64,000 bases of DNA. It comes from Balaenoptera acutorostrata. Its lineage: Eukaryota; Chordata; Mammalia; Artiodactyla; Balaenopteridae. Positions 1-12,440 of the stretch are shown piece after piece; the stretch's first letter is position 1, and the number at the start of each line of letters is the position of its first letter. A model generated the notes under the pieces. That model made no database searches and had not been told where the DNA came from. It saw only the letters and a program-made list of their open reading frames with translations. The position numbers were made by a program, and so were the translations under genes. Where the stretch lies: positions 128,492,708 to 128,556,707 of the forward strand of contig NC_080064.1 in NCBI RefSeq assembly GCF_949987535.1, in the 5' to 3' direction.

Positions 1-20
1 TCATTAAATCCCTTCCTCTA

Positions 21-364
21 GGGACTTCCTTGGTGGTGCAGTAGTTGGGAATCCGCCTGCCAGTGCAGGGGACATGGGTTCGAGCCCTGGTCTGGGAAGA
101 TCCCTCATGCCGTGGAGCAACTAAGCCCGTGCGCCACATCTATTGAGCCCGCAAGCCACAACTACTGAGCCCGTGTGCCACAACTACTGACGCCTGCATG
201 CCTAGAGCCCGTGCTCCACAACAAGAGAAACCACCGCGATGAGAAGCCCGCACACTGCAATGAAGAGTAGCCCCCGCTCGCCACAACTAGAGAAAGCCTG
301 CACACAGCAACAAAGACCCAATGCAGCCAAAATAAATAAATAAAGTAATTAATTAAAAAAAAAA
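21..364 (+). mobile_element. CHR-2-like tRNA-derived SINE
   Basis: Starts with the tRNA-like head gacttccttggtggtgcag (A box) and gggttcgagccc (B box), continues with the repetitive CHR-2 body of 'ccacaactactgagccc' units, and ends in an A-rich aataaataaa tail. Full length for the long family. Confidence 0.9.
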
Positions 365-1539
365 TCCTTTCCTCCACATTAAGCCAAGGCGGGTCTGGCA
401 TTCCAAGTTCATTTACTGTGGGCCACTTTTGGTCCATGTTTTAGCCAAGGAACCAAAACAAACTGTTAGAGCTCTTTCTAACGCCCTGAGTTGTGGCATT
501 AAATGCAGAATATCTGTTTAATGGGCTCTTGTCGATCTATTTGGCGTGATTCAACTTTATGTTCCTTTCACCATTATCCCACCTGCTTAGTATCCATTCC
601 ACACATATTCCCTGATTTCTGTCTGTGTGAATTAGAAAAATCAAGTAGTTGTTTTGGAGTGTAGTGCATCTCCTCATGGGTCACACTTTGTACCTGTAGG
701 GGCCTTCTATGACTTGAGTCTAGTGATAAGTCTAGAATCAAAGAGTGGGATGGGTGGTCGAGACAATCAGCAGTGTCTTTCAAGGCAGCTGCCTCGGGAT
801 GCCATTAAGGTTTCCTCTGGCAAAGCAGGGTTAATCTCAGGCTGGGGTCTGCTTCTACTGGCAGAGAAGACTCTTGATATTTCGGGGTTCAATGTCCCCA
901 GCTTTATCAGGGTCTTCCCACAGAGTCCCCACTCCTTCTCAGTCAGTGCCCTCACTTTAACAGTAGACACCTGTGAAGTTGGGGATTCAAATTGCTTTGT
1001 AATTCAGCCAATCTCAGGATGAGATTCTGGATTTGATTTTTAGCAGTCTCAGCCCTGTGGCTGTAGGAGATAAGGGTCCCTTACAGGGTAGACATAGAAG
1101 TTTTCTGGTCATTTATGAGCACTTGAGCTGGGAATTTGAATCCTTGAGCTCATCCTTTCCCTACTTTGTCTAGTGACTTTAGGAGCAATTAACCAATATC
1201 ATTATCCTCATTAGTCTGACAAATGTTCGAAGGTGTTATTTACATGGTCATCCAGAGCCTTGCCTTTTGTAAGTGTTTGATTAGGAGTATTCACTGGTGA
1301 TGCTTTGCATATCTCTGTGACCACATTGTGCCGTGGGCTGTCAGTGCTCTCTTTACTACTGGAAATAGTCATTAGTGTCTTTAAGTCTCATCAGAGTGGA
1401 GAGCCAGTTCCAGAAACCCCAGAACCAATTCAGAAAACTCATCCTTAGGATTTTCTTCTTCTAGAACCATTCTTGGTACCAAAATCTGTATTAGTCAGAA
1501 TTCTCCACAGAACCAGAACCAGCAGGATAAATGGATGAC

Positions 1540-1576
<37 letters not shown>
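1540..1576. repeat. (GATA)n microsatellite
   Basis: About nine uninterrupted tetranucleotide units inside the old repeat. Confidence 0.95.
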
Positions 1577-1577
<1 letters not shown>

Positions 1578-1724
1578 TTTTAAGGAAATGACTCACAACA
1601 GTGGAGACTTGGTAAGACCAAAATCTGCAGGATAGGCTGGCAGGCTGGAAATTTAAGGAAGTAGTATAGTTGGAGTCTAAAGGCAGTCTGCTGGTAGAAT
1701 TCTTTCTCATAGAGGTCAGTCTTT

Positions 1725-2135
1725 GTTGTTTTGTTTTTTCTTAATTTATTTATTTTATTTATTTATTTTTGGCTGTGTTGGGTCTTCATTGCTGTGCGCG
1801 GGCTTTCTCTAGTTGCGGCGAGTGGGGGCTACTTCTCGTTGTGGTGCACGGGCTTCTCATTGCGCTGGCTTCTCTGGTTGTGGAGCACAGGCTCTAGGGG
1901 CGTGGGCTTCAGTAGTTGCAGCATGCAGGCTCAGTAGTTGTGGCTCGTGGGCTCTAGAGCACAGGCTCAGTAGTTGTGGTGCACAGGCTCAGTAGTTGTG
2001 GTGCACAGGCTCAGTAGTTGTGGCACACAGGCTTAGTTGCTCCGTGGCATGTGGAATCTTCCCGGACCAGGGATCGAACCTGTGTCCCCTGCGTTGGCAG
2101 GCGGATTCTCAACCACTGCGCCACCAGGGAAGCCC
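1725..2135 (-). mobile_element. CHR-2-like SINE, expanded body
   Basis: Reverse-oriented SINE with a T-rich left end and the tRNA-like head complement ccaccagggaagcccc on the right. Target-site duplication cagtcttt lies at 1717-1724 and 2136-2143. The body is longer than usual because the 'gctcagtagttgtgg' unit is repeated four to five times in tandem (about 1930-2030). Confidence 0.92.
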
Positions 2136-2439
2136 CAGTCTTTCCTTTTTTTTTTTTTTTTTTTTTTTTTTAAGACCTTCAGCTGATTGGATGAGGCTCA
2201 CCTAACATTAGGGAGGATAATCTGCTTTACTCAGAGTCTGCCAAATTCAATGGTAATCTCATCCAAAAACACACCTTCACAGAAACATCCACAATAGTCT
2301 TTCAACAAAGATTATTGGTCCAGCTGGTGGCCCAGCCAAGTTGACACATAAAATTAACCGCCACACCAGTAATGAATTATAAAAGATAAGCCATAAGTGG
2401 AGATCTCAAATTGTTGATTTCCCTTGATTGCAAACAGTT

Positions 2440-3775
2440 CTCTCCCTTGCTCTATTTTAGCACTTCCTGTTCCCATCTCAGGTCAGTGTGATCTGACTTC
2501 TGCCTCCTCTCACCTAGTTAACACTTTGATAAAGGTCACCTGAGGTTGCCAAACCAACTGACCTATCAATATTTCAAGTCTTTTCTTTCTGGACTATTTT
2601 GCTTCCTTGACATTTTTGACCACGTTGATCTTATTTCCTTTGTCTTTGTGACATTACTTGTGATTCTCATCTCTCTTCCCTGTCTGCTCCAAGCATCCTC
2701 CCTCTGCCTGTGCCCCAACATTGATTTTGAGGTTCTGCTCTCAGCCATCTGCTAGTCTCGTCACGTGCTCATCTTTGGTGACCTCATCCAATTTTGTTCT
2801 TTTTACTGCAATTCATATCTGGCAGGTAAGGCATTCGATAAAGATTTGTTAAATAAATAGTGACTCCCAAATATATCTCCTGTGGTCTGAACTGCAGACT
2901 CTTACCCACTGCCCATATCCATTTGAATGTCTAGGGGCATCTCAAACTTTATATGTTCAAAACTCCACTCCATGTATCTCTCCTTTCCAAACTCTGCCTC
3001 TACTTCACTCCACTGGCCATTATTCTTGTTTCCCACTGTCCCATTTGCCTTTCTCTCAGACAAAAACTTGAACATCATCTTAGAATCCTTCCTTTCCCTC
3101 ACCCCACCTCCATGGGTTTAATCAGAGCCCTGCCAAAGTTTACCTTCTATTTCTGAATCCATCCCTTGTTTTCCATTGCACTTGGACAAGTGCCAATCTT
3201 TTTAAGTCCAGATGACTGCGAGAGCATCCTAACTGGTCTCCCTAATGCTCGTCGTGTTCCGCTCAGGTCCACCCTCCCAGTTGTTGCCAGAGGGATCTGT
3301 CATGGGCAGCCTTAACTGTGCTACCCTCTGCTAAGACTCTCCATCCCTTCCCATAGTCTCCAGGGTAAGCTCAGGTCCTTAGCTTGATTCATGTGTTCTG
3401 CCCTATCACCTGCCATTCCCTTCCTTGCACTTTATTGATTGTTTGCAACATTTCTGCATGGTTCGCTATTTTGTCTCCTTGATTTTCTGTATGGTATGTT
3501 CACTCTCCCTCCTGATTACCCTTCTCCCTATTTATTTACTTGGCTACCCCTGTTTAGCCTTCCTATCTCAAGTGCAAGCTCATCTGGCAGATATTCTGAG
3601 GCAAGGCCAAGTGCCCTGCCTCTAAGCTTCTGCTCTGTCACTTCATCTGAAATTATCTTTTTATATGATTGTTTCTCTAAATGCAGAACTGTGCCTTATT
3701 CATCTTTAGGTCTCCAGTACTTAGCACACTACCTGGAACGTAGTAAGTGTTTAGTAGATATTAGGTGAACTGTTG
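2440..3775 (+). repeat. L2-like ancient LINE fragments
   Basis: Pyrimidine-rich sequence ending in 'tctccagtacttagcacact' and 'taagtgtttagtagatatt', matching the L2 3' end pattern (cagtgcctggcacatagtagg...). The several 60-109 residue ORFs here are chance readings of this repeat. Confidence 0.5.
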
Positions 3776-4614
3776 AATTGAACCCCATGTAGGAACTATA
3801 AACATTAGAGCAGAGATTGAGTGAAAATAAGGAGGTAGGTCCTTCTGGAGCTTGGAATCTCAAGATCCAGGGAGCAGTCAGATGTCAGTTTTGTAGTTCA
3901 GACATTGGATTTGACAGTGATATGACTCAGGGGGGGAAACTGTCTAACCAAGCTCTCAAGAGCATTGTATCTAGTAAGAACATCATGTCAGCTTATTGAT
4001 TTTCAGTGAGCGTTATAAATGCTGGGGTGCTAGAATGTTTAAGTGGATTGAGTTGTTAATGTATTTTTCTCCCTGTCCAAAGACAGACTATCCTCACAAG
4101 ATTGCCCAGGGATTATGGGATCAACTCAATGGATGTTTATTGAATGACCATGATGGCTATGATCGTCAAGCCGTGATAGCCTGAAACACCCCTCTCTCCA
4201 TGGTAGGCATATAACTGGCAGATCCATTGGATTGGTTAAGTCATCCTCTTCACTGGAGAGTGCTGTCACATACTGACAATGACACTCTAGACATGAGGAG
4301 ACAGCCTAGAAACCTTCATTGGAAACCTTGATAGTTTCCTGCATCTTGAGAGTTTTCCTAGACAGAGAGCCTATCGTATAGAGTGGATTCTCTCTACAGA
4401 TGACTAACATCATCTATTGAGTGTTGATACTTCTTTCAAAATTCGTAGACTTTCCTTTCTTTTTTTCTTTAAGTAATCAGTTCTATACCAGATTTCAAGG
4501 TATATAATATACTAATGTTGAATGGGAAGAACGTTGGACTTAGGAGTCAGAGTACACAAAGTGAACACTCTTGTCAACTAACAATGCAATGGCACAAAAT
4601 AAAATGAGCATACA

Positions 4615-4810
4615 ACCACTAACCCCATTATTTGCTGGTCTCCATTGCTCTAGTTTGTATTCTCCCTACTGTTTATAGCTGAAAATACATTATTTCTTCC
4701 CTGTATGTTTATTCTTTCTCGGTTCTTCCACCAGAGTATAAATCTCCACTAAGGCCCAGAAAGTGCCTGGGACATAGTGGGAACCCAGTAAGTGTTTGTT
4801 GAATATAGTT
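4615..4810 (+). repeat. L2-like 3' fragment
   Basis: 'gtgcctgggacatagtggga' then 'cagtaagtgtttgttgaat' is the characteristic L2 3' terminus. Confidence 0.55.
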
Positions 4811-5199
4811 GTTGGGGGTGGGCAGAGTGTTGCTATAGTACTTTATTAAAGTTTTGTTAGTTGAAAGTTTTGAAATAAAAGAGCTTTTTGAATTTTTAAA
4901 TAAAACTCTCTAAAACTCTAAGGTATAATTTACCTTATACAACTGTGGAAATTGAGCTCTGGAATTCTCAGTAGGTGCTGCCTTCCCATAAGCGTTGCCA
5001 TAACACCCTAAGAAGCCCCCGGGAGCCCATTAAGCAGCTGTATACCTGGGGAATGCAGCCAGATAACTTGTTTGTCCCTTACTCTCGGAGGGTATCTGGA
5101 TTTACCCTTTCATTCTTCATATCCCCGTTGGCCACAGTCACCTGTGGGAGGTCCCTGGGTGCATGCCGTCTCTTGAGGAGCTGTTTCTTACTACTGTGA

Positions 5200-6545
5200 A
5201 CATCTTCTACCGTGGCCATCTCTCTTACCCTTTTGTCTTCTCTGAGCCTCGTCGTCACCAGAAAATTCACCAACTCCAAAATCTCATCCTACTCTTCAAG
5301 TGCGACCTCCTTACAGTCTCACTGCAGCACTTTCTGGAACTCATTAAGATGTATGATTCTTTCCAACTCTCTTATTTGCATTAGTCACTTCCCTTCTGCT
5401 CCTCTCTCTGTCTCCAGCTTGGAGTCCGTGGTCCGTTGTTGTAGTCACTCCCTTTCAAATACTCCTACTTCCCTTGCCCTTCTGTCCCTCCATTGTAATC
5501 AGCTGGCCAACCCCCAACCCTATCATCTCTTTTCATCTCCTCAAGGATCTGTTGCTTTAGTCATTGCCTCTCTTTGGATCATTCTTAGTACAATACAAAC
5601 AAGCTCTAGAATTTCTAATCTTTAAAAGTCCTTTCTTGGTCCCACAATATCCTTAGCTACATTTCTGAAAAGTTGTCTGTACTCCTGTCTTTGTGCACAT
5701 CTCTGCCCTTCCCACCTGTTCTCACAGGCTGCCCCTTCCACACCGCTGAAACTTCTCACGTCAGGGTCACCAGTGCACCCCAAGTTGCCAAACTCTCTAG
5801 ATCCTTTTCTGTAGTCATCGTCTGAGACCCCCTGCCATTCCTCTTCTCTTTTCTTTCCTGACACCCCATTCTCTAGTTTTCTTCCCCTCTCACAATCTGC
5901 TCCCTTTCATCCACCTTTGGCAGGGTCTTCCTTCTCTCCACACCTGACCTTACAGGGTCTGGTGTTCCTCCAGACTTAGGCCTGACCCTCATCTTTCACT
6001 ACATTATTTTCTGAGGTGATGGCATTTTCTTCTGTGGTTTTCAATGCTGTACCACCTGCATGCTGGTAACTTCAGAAATTTATGCACAGCCCAGGCCTCT
6101 GAGTTTCAGACCTGCGTATCCAGTTCCCTACTTGACTCCATTTGGAGGTCTCATAGACATCGCAAACTTAACATTTCCAAAAATGCAGGTTGATTTCTAT
6201 TCCTTCTCCCCAGTTAAATCTCTAGCTCTGTAAGCACTTTACTTATTCAGCTGCTCAGGCCAGAAACTCAGGAGTTAGTCTTGATGTATTCTTTTTCTTC
6301 ATTCCCATATTAAGTTATCAGCAAGAAATCCTTTTGATTGTCCATTTCTCTTTCCATCTTCTCTCCTCTGGTCCAGATCACCATCGCTGTATCCCAGAAC
6401 TATTGCGGTAACTTCTTAATGAATTTCCCTCCTGCTGCCCACATTCCCCTCCATTAGAACTATTTTAAAGTACATGTCATTTTCCTGAAACATTTTAAAA
6501 CCTGTTGGTCTGATCAAATTATTCTTGTTTCCATAATGTCAAAAG
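5200..6545 (+). repeat. Probable L2-related fragments
   Basis: CT-rich sequence with L2-type phrases (for example 'cctggccaacc' and 'ttcctgacacccc' contexts). No distinct ends are visible. The ORFs at 5212-5625 (+) and 5622-5864 (-) overlap it and show no domain. Confidence 0.35.
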
Positions 6546-8768
6546 CCTGGAATATAAGCATTAGAGTATATTGCTTAATTGTAGTATTATGGGCAGATAT
6601 ATTAATAGTAACTTTCAAATGAAAAAGATACTTTCCAACCTTTAAAATAAATATACATGGATTGCCTTAAGGAATTTTGGTAAGGAGTCTGTTATCAGTC
6701 TACCATAGTCAGAATAGATAGTTTCATTTTGTAATTAGAGCACAAACTCTAGATATGTCATTTTCTAGGTGGTGGTGTTAGTGGTAACTTTAAACCAATG
6801 TGTACTATGTTTGATATGATAGAGAGTTGTAAATGTGATAGAACGATGTCTTTTTTAACTCATGCAGTTGATAGGGTTTATCACTCAAAATCAGACACTT
6901 TGTGAGAACGTTCTGCAGATCTTTTTATGGCTGTTGGAGCCAGCTTCGTAGGCAGGCAATCAGCACAGTCGCGCAGGACCTCGCACTCAGAGGACCTTAT
7001 AACCAGCTTGGGGTTTACTGCTCTGAGGCCACTGTCCTGAAAGTCTTAATAATTTTATCTTTGAACGTGTACTTTGTAAGTGAAGTCTGATGAGGCAGTG
7101 GGGTGTGCGTGGGGCTCAGAGCCTGAGCTCACATGGAAGCTTGCCTCCTGCAGCCTCCCTGCCTCCCAGGGATGGGTTTTTGGCCCACTGCTCTCCAGCC
7201 CCAGGTGCCTTGGGGTATCCTTGGGTGGAGCAGCGCGGTGACCATTCCCTTCCCCCTAGGCTGGCAGCACCCTGGTGAGTTTGGTGGGCAACTCAGCAGT
7301 GTCCTCTTACCCTCCTGATCCAAGTACCAAGCCCTCTCCCACGCCTATCTTGGGCCCTGCAAATTGTGTAGCTCCTGGCTGTGTAGGGTGACTTAGCAAG
7401 TACTGTGGGAAGTTTCTGGACTAAAATCATATTGCTTATGCTTTATGGTCTGGAGTTGGCAGTGTGACCAATCATTTGCACTTTATACTGGAGCAATCCC
7501 AAAGTCATTCTCTAAGAGAAGTGCTGCTTTGCTTGCCAGGGGCATTCCCATGGCTTACCTCCCACCCATGGGCGAGATGGCCACACATCTAGGTGAGAGG
7601 TTTGATTTGGCACCTCAGTTTTTACAGTCAACCTGCTTTGTTCTTTGATCTGTCAAGAATGTGGATCTACCTTTGATAATCAACACAGACCCACACTGGC
7701 AACGAATATAACAGGAAATGGTTCGCCAAACAACTTTTATCAGGAGCCCAGTTAAGGGAAGTGATATTTGTAGAGGATTGTTCAAGTGATATGCAGTCCA
7801 TTTATTTCTGTAGCTGTTCCACGTCCTGTCCTTGGTTTAGCTTTGTACTTGGACAGTCATGCTTTGGATCCTTACACAGTTGGTTTCTTTGAATCCTATT
7901 GTGGTGTAATGTCATCAGCATTTTTTTAAGGGGTGTCAGGAGAGCCTGCTTTATAAAACTCACTGTTGCACTGCTCCAAGTTGTTCTTGACGACATGCCC
8001 CCTGCATTACTCAGGGTGCCCTACAGAAGGTATATGAGAAATCTTTCCTGGAGATGGTGGTCAGGAAAAGCTTTGTTGTTGTTTTTTTTTTTTTTTGGAA
8101 AAGCTTTGTTTTAGCAAGTATATAGACCATATCTCCCGCATATATGTGTTCTGTTACCCTACCCCCAATATTGATCTTTTAATGGATATTATCCTGATTC
8201 CATGTTTTATTTAATATTTATGTTCATACATATTTTTAGGAAGCCACATCAACTCCTTCATATAACTAGGCAGAGTATAAATAAATGAAAGTAACGATGC
8301 CTCTTGCTTCCAGTAGTCAAGTCATAGTGTTTTATTTTCCATTGCTCTGATTCCGGTTAACTTGGCCTCTGTCTCTGGACTCTGCATGAACAACTGTTGA
8401 CCATTATTTACTTAGAGATTACTTGAGAACACCTTCCATTTCAAAAAAAAGTAGATCTCATGGAGGCGGAATGGGCAGCCTTTCTGTCCTCTACTTTCAG
8501 CACTGTTTACACCATTCTCAAAGCTAGCCAGTCCACTAACATTGCTGTGTACACCTGCTGATCCTGACCCTGTGAAAGTGCTTGGCAGGTACAGTAGAGG
8601 ACTGTGGGAATGACCTCTGCCCTCAAGGTGCTTTGAGTCCATTTGGAGGGATAACTAATATGCATGAAGTAAATGGGACTGACATTTTTAGACTCCTTAC
8701 TAATGCAATAGTTTTTCAGAGAAAAGAGAGGCTATTGTCTTTTTTTTTTTATAGAATGATTGATAGCC

Positions 8769-9062
8769 TTTTTTTTTAAATTAATTAATTAATTAATTTT
8801 TAGCTGTGTTGGGTCTTCGTTTCTGTGCGAGGGCTTTCTCTAGCTGCGGCAAGCGGGGGCCCCTCTTCATCGCGGTGCGCGGGCCTCTCACTATCCCGGC
8901 CTCTCTTGTTGCGGAGCACAGGCTCCAGACACGCAGGCTCAGCAATTGTGGCTCACGGGCCTAGCCGCTCCGCGGCATGTGGGATCCTCCCAAACCAGGG
9001 CTCGAACCTGTGTCCCTTACATTGGCAGGCAGATTCGCAACCACTGCGCCACCAGGGAAGCC
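8769..9062 (-). mobile_element. CHR-2-like SINE
   Basis: T-rich tail complement with (ttaa)n on the left, 'gctgtgttgggtcttcgttt' body, and ccaccagggaagccc head complement on the right. Confidence 0.92.
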
Positions 9063-9184
9063 CTATTATCTATTTTGATAGATACTTTTTATAGTCCAGA
9101 AGCATCACATTGCACAAATACACCTAAATGTTTTTGCAGCTGCTTATTTATTTATCAAATAGACGTATGGAGCTTATCACATAG

Positions 9185-9320
9185 GCCAGGTACTCTAATA
9201 AGCCCTTTATAAATATTAACTCATTTCATTTCCATAATAACCCTATGAGGTGGATACTATTATTAGAGTACATTTACAGTAGAAGCAGCTGAGGCACCAC
9301 CAGGTTTTTGCCCAAGGTTG
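9185..9320 (-). repeat. MIR fragment
   Basis: 'aactcatttcatttccataa' followed by 'ccctatgaggtggatactat' and 'gcagctgaggcacc' is the antisense MIR core. Confidence 0.6.
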
Positions 9321-9507
9321 TACATTATTCCTTGTTATTTCAGGTAGCTCTCTGGCTGCTGTCGTTGCAGACCACAGAGCCACACTGGTGGTTTCCCAGG
9401 AAAAATTGTAGATATCTTGTAAAAAACTTGCCTTACTAGGGGGAGAATTTTTGAAGTGTAAGATAAATAAGATCCATTAGAAAGTATATCTGAATGAAGC
9501 CAAGAGG

Positions 9508-9637
9508 TTTTTTTTGTTTGTTTTTTGTTTTTTGGCCACACGGCTTGCGGGATGTTAGTTCCCCAACCAGGGATCGAAGCAGGCCCCACGGCACCGAAAG
9601 TGCCAAGTCCTAACCACTGGACCGCCAGGGAATTCCC
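9508..9637 (-). mobile_element. CHR-1-like short SINE
   Basis: About 130 bp. It runs from a T-rich tail through 'ggccacacggcttgcgggat' to the head complement 'ctggaccgccagggaattcc'. Target duplication ccaagag lies on both sides (about 9500-9506 and 9639-9645). Confidence 0.88.
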
Positions 9638-10796
9638 CCCAAGAGTTCTGTAAGAACTTACACATCTACAGATGGGTTTTCCCACTTCCTCCCTCTGAAA
9701 TAAGTTTACATATAGGCCTTAATAAAAGTCCTTATCATGGCTACTTTACAATAGTGGGTGAACATTTGTATCCATTTATATCATTAAATTTATTTACTTT
9801 AAATTGGGAGTGAAATCATAACAGAATAATATCTGCTGCCATCAATTCAAGAATAAATATTGCTGTGATCACTCCACAGAGGTGAGATGGACACCACAGC
9901 CCCACACCCCATATTTGGTTCAGATATATGAATTGATGATGCCACATATGTACCAAGGAGGTATGAAGAGATTTGTTAGTCATGTCATGAGGCTTTCTGG
10001 GAAGGGCAGGGCAGGCTTCTCAAGCTGGTCCAAAAGTGGCTTGAAAGAACAGGGAAATAAGTCTGGCTTTGCTTTTATTTTGATTAGATGATGGGGCCTG
10101 GGGTCAGAGCTCCCATCTGTGCTTTGGGCCAGGGCTTGGTTTTAGCTTCCCATCTGCTCCAAAGGAGGGATCACCTGGGTTTTCTTATCAGCTTCCCCTC
10201 GGGAAAGGGGATTGTAACAGCTTGAAAGTTGTCAGCAAACATCAGATTCTCTATTACAAATATATTTTTAAGTGCTTATCATTGTTTATATTGTGGGGCA
10301 AAAATGTTGTCTCTGTACTAAGTAAACACCATTAATCTAATGTTGCAAATGGAAGATTCAGCACATTCTGTTAAGAATGTTTTTGGAACCCCGGATACAA
10401 GGGCATATCCTGTGTATCTTTCAAAAACACTGCAAAATTTAACATCTCCAATATGTTTGGGTTAACAATGATGCTGAAATATTGGGTATTGCCTGGGTCA
10501 CTGTGGGCAAAGAAGCTTTTCTTTTTAAGCTTTATTTTTATGGCATTAATGATTTCTAAGTTTTATCACATTCTTTTTGTACTTCATTAGACAGATCCTT
10601 AATAAATAGGAACTCTTTTTTAACTGATTTTTTAAAAAAAAATATCTATATACAATATTTAAAGGTTACTTTCCATTTACAGTTATTACAAAATATTGGC
10701 TATATTCCCCATGTCATACCTCCCACTCCCCCACCCCTATGTGCCCCTCCCCGCCTCTCCACTGGTAACCACTATATCTGTGAGTCTGCTTATTTT

Positions 10797-10934
10797 TTGT
10801 TATATTCACTAGTTTGTTATATTTTATATATATTATATTTATATATGTTATATATATTTTATATATATTATATTTATATATGTTATATTTTATATATTTT
10901 ATATATTGTTATATTCACTAGTTTGTTATATTTT
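10797..10934. repeat. AT-rich expansion flanked by a direct repeat
   Basis: The phrase 'gttatattcactagtttgtt' occurs at both ends, with about 80 bp of nearly pure TATA/TTATA units between. It looks like a local tandem expansion inside the L1. Confidence 0.75.
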
Positions 10935-11077
10935 TTAGATTCCACATATAAGTGATATCATACAGTATTGATTTTTCTCTGTCTGACTTATTTCACTTAG
11001 CATAGTGCTCTCCAGGTCCATCCATGTTGGTGCAAATGGCCAAATTTCGTTCTTTTTTATTGCTAAGTAGTATTCCA

Positions 11078-11134
11078 GTGTGTGTGTGTGTGTGTGTGTG
11101 CGTGCGCGCGCATGCGCACGCACGCACGTGTATG
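11078..11134. repeat. (TG)n/(CG)n alternating tract
   Basis: TG repeats pass into gcgcgcatgcgcacgcacgc. It is an almost perfect purine-pyrimidine alternation of over 50 bp within the L1 copy. Confidence 0.95.
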
Positions 11135-12084
11135 TATTTCACATCTTTATTATCCATTCGTCTGTTGATGGACACTTAGGTTGTTTCCATGTCTTGGCAA
11201 TTGTAAATAATGTTTCTATGAACATTGGGATGCATGCATGTTTTTGAATTAGTGTTTTTGGTTTTTTTCGGATATATACCCAGGAGTGGAATTGCTGGGT
11301 CATATGGTAGGGAGGTTGAGAAACCTCCATACTATTCTCCACAGTGGCTGCACCAACTTATATTCCCACCGACAGTGTAGGAGGGTTTCCTTTTCTCCAC
11401 ATCCTTGCCAACATTTGTTATTTGTAGACGTTTTGATAATAGCAATTCTGACAGGTGTGACATGATATCTCATTGTGGTTTTGATTTGCATTTATCTAAT
11501 AATTAGCGATGTTGGGCATCTTTTCATGTGCCTGTTGGCCATCTGCGTTTCTTCTTTGGCAAAATGTCAGGAACTCTTATTTTTAAATTTAAATAAGTTG
11601 GACTCTTATTTTACACTGCATATCTTGGGTTTTAGGTTCTGAGCTAATTATTGGGAAGAAACAAATGTGAGTAAAATCCAAAATCTTAGATGCCAAAGGT
11701 CTGGGAGAGACTGGGAAACAATTTACCTATAACAATCAAGAGATGTGTTATAGGTAAACAGACAGATGGAAGACAACATCTTTACCTTTGAGCTTTGTGG
11801 TTTACTACATTTTTAAAATTTGAAGACAGTTTTGCACATTTTAATATCTCTGACATTGGGATGTACTTTACAGTCACTGGTGAGTCAGAGCCAGCATTTT
11901 TATTTCCCGGTGACACATAAAAATAATGTCTCTTGTCATCAGTGGTGTCTTCAAGTTTATGAAATATCCTAATTTTTTTATTACTTTATAAGTCTTTTTA
12001 ATATAAATTCATTGAAACTTCAGAAAAAATATCCACAATTAGACCCCAAGTTAGGGGAGACTTTACAGAGGTGATTATCTTGGA

Positions 12085-12440
12085 GTTGCCTTGAAGGAAG
12101 CACAGGCATTGACCCAGTTTGAGTGAGTGAGTTAGTGGAGGTGGCATTCCAGACCAAAAGAGTAGCATGTATAAAGCATATTGTTGTTAAAGAGTGTAGT
12201 GTTTTGGGGAAAGGGCTAGAAGTTTGATGTGGCAGAAATGTAGGATCTGGGGTGAGATGGGGAGAGTGATAAACTGGCCACAATGGTAACCTGCAGCCAG
12301 GCTTTGAAGGGCTTTGTGTGCCCTGCTAGGGAGTCGAGCTGTATTGACACAGCCTTGCAGCCTGGTAAAGCAGCTCTCCCCTCTCTGCATCATCAAGGGT
12401 GTGTGTGGCATTGACATAATAATAGAAGAGCGTGGATAAA
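12085..12440. repeat. Old interspersed repeat fossil
   Basis: 'aggctttgaagggctttgtg' and neighbouring text belong to the same ancient repeat type as the stretches at 26650-27290, 27420-28560 and 34000-35720. I cannot name the family. Confidence 0.4.

Larger units (their letters stand above)
1440..2375. repeat. Old mammalian interspersed repeat split by a SINE
   Basis: 'attagtcagaattctccaca' on the left and 'gttgacacataaaattaac' on the right are the two ends of a common ancient repeat, which I recognise but cannot name with certainty (LTR-like). It carries a GATA microsatellite and is interrupted by the SINE at 1725-2135, so it predates that insertion. Confidence 0.5.
10621..11568 (-). mobile_element. 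5'-truncated L1
   Basis: Antisense L1 3' region: 'gtgagtctgcttattttttg', then 'catccatgttggtgcaaatg', then sequence matching the sense copies at 55.7-58.0 kb. Flanked by target duplication aggaactctt (10608-10617 and 11569-11578). It includes an AT-rich expanded stretch and a TG tract. ORFs inside it are shadows of ORF2/3' sequence. Confidence 0.9.

Noticed and set aside
1495..1710. 71-residue ORF with SIYLSIYLSIYL repeat
   Set aside because: Translation of the GATA microsatellite.
6880..7330. GC-rich unique stretch as a candidate MPZL1 exon 1 or alternative promoter
   Set aside because: No signal-peptide frame joining in phase 1 to exon 2 was found, and CpG density is low; exon 1 is more likely upstream of the window.
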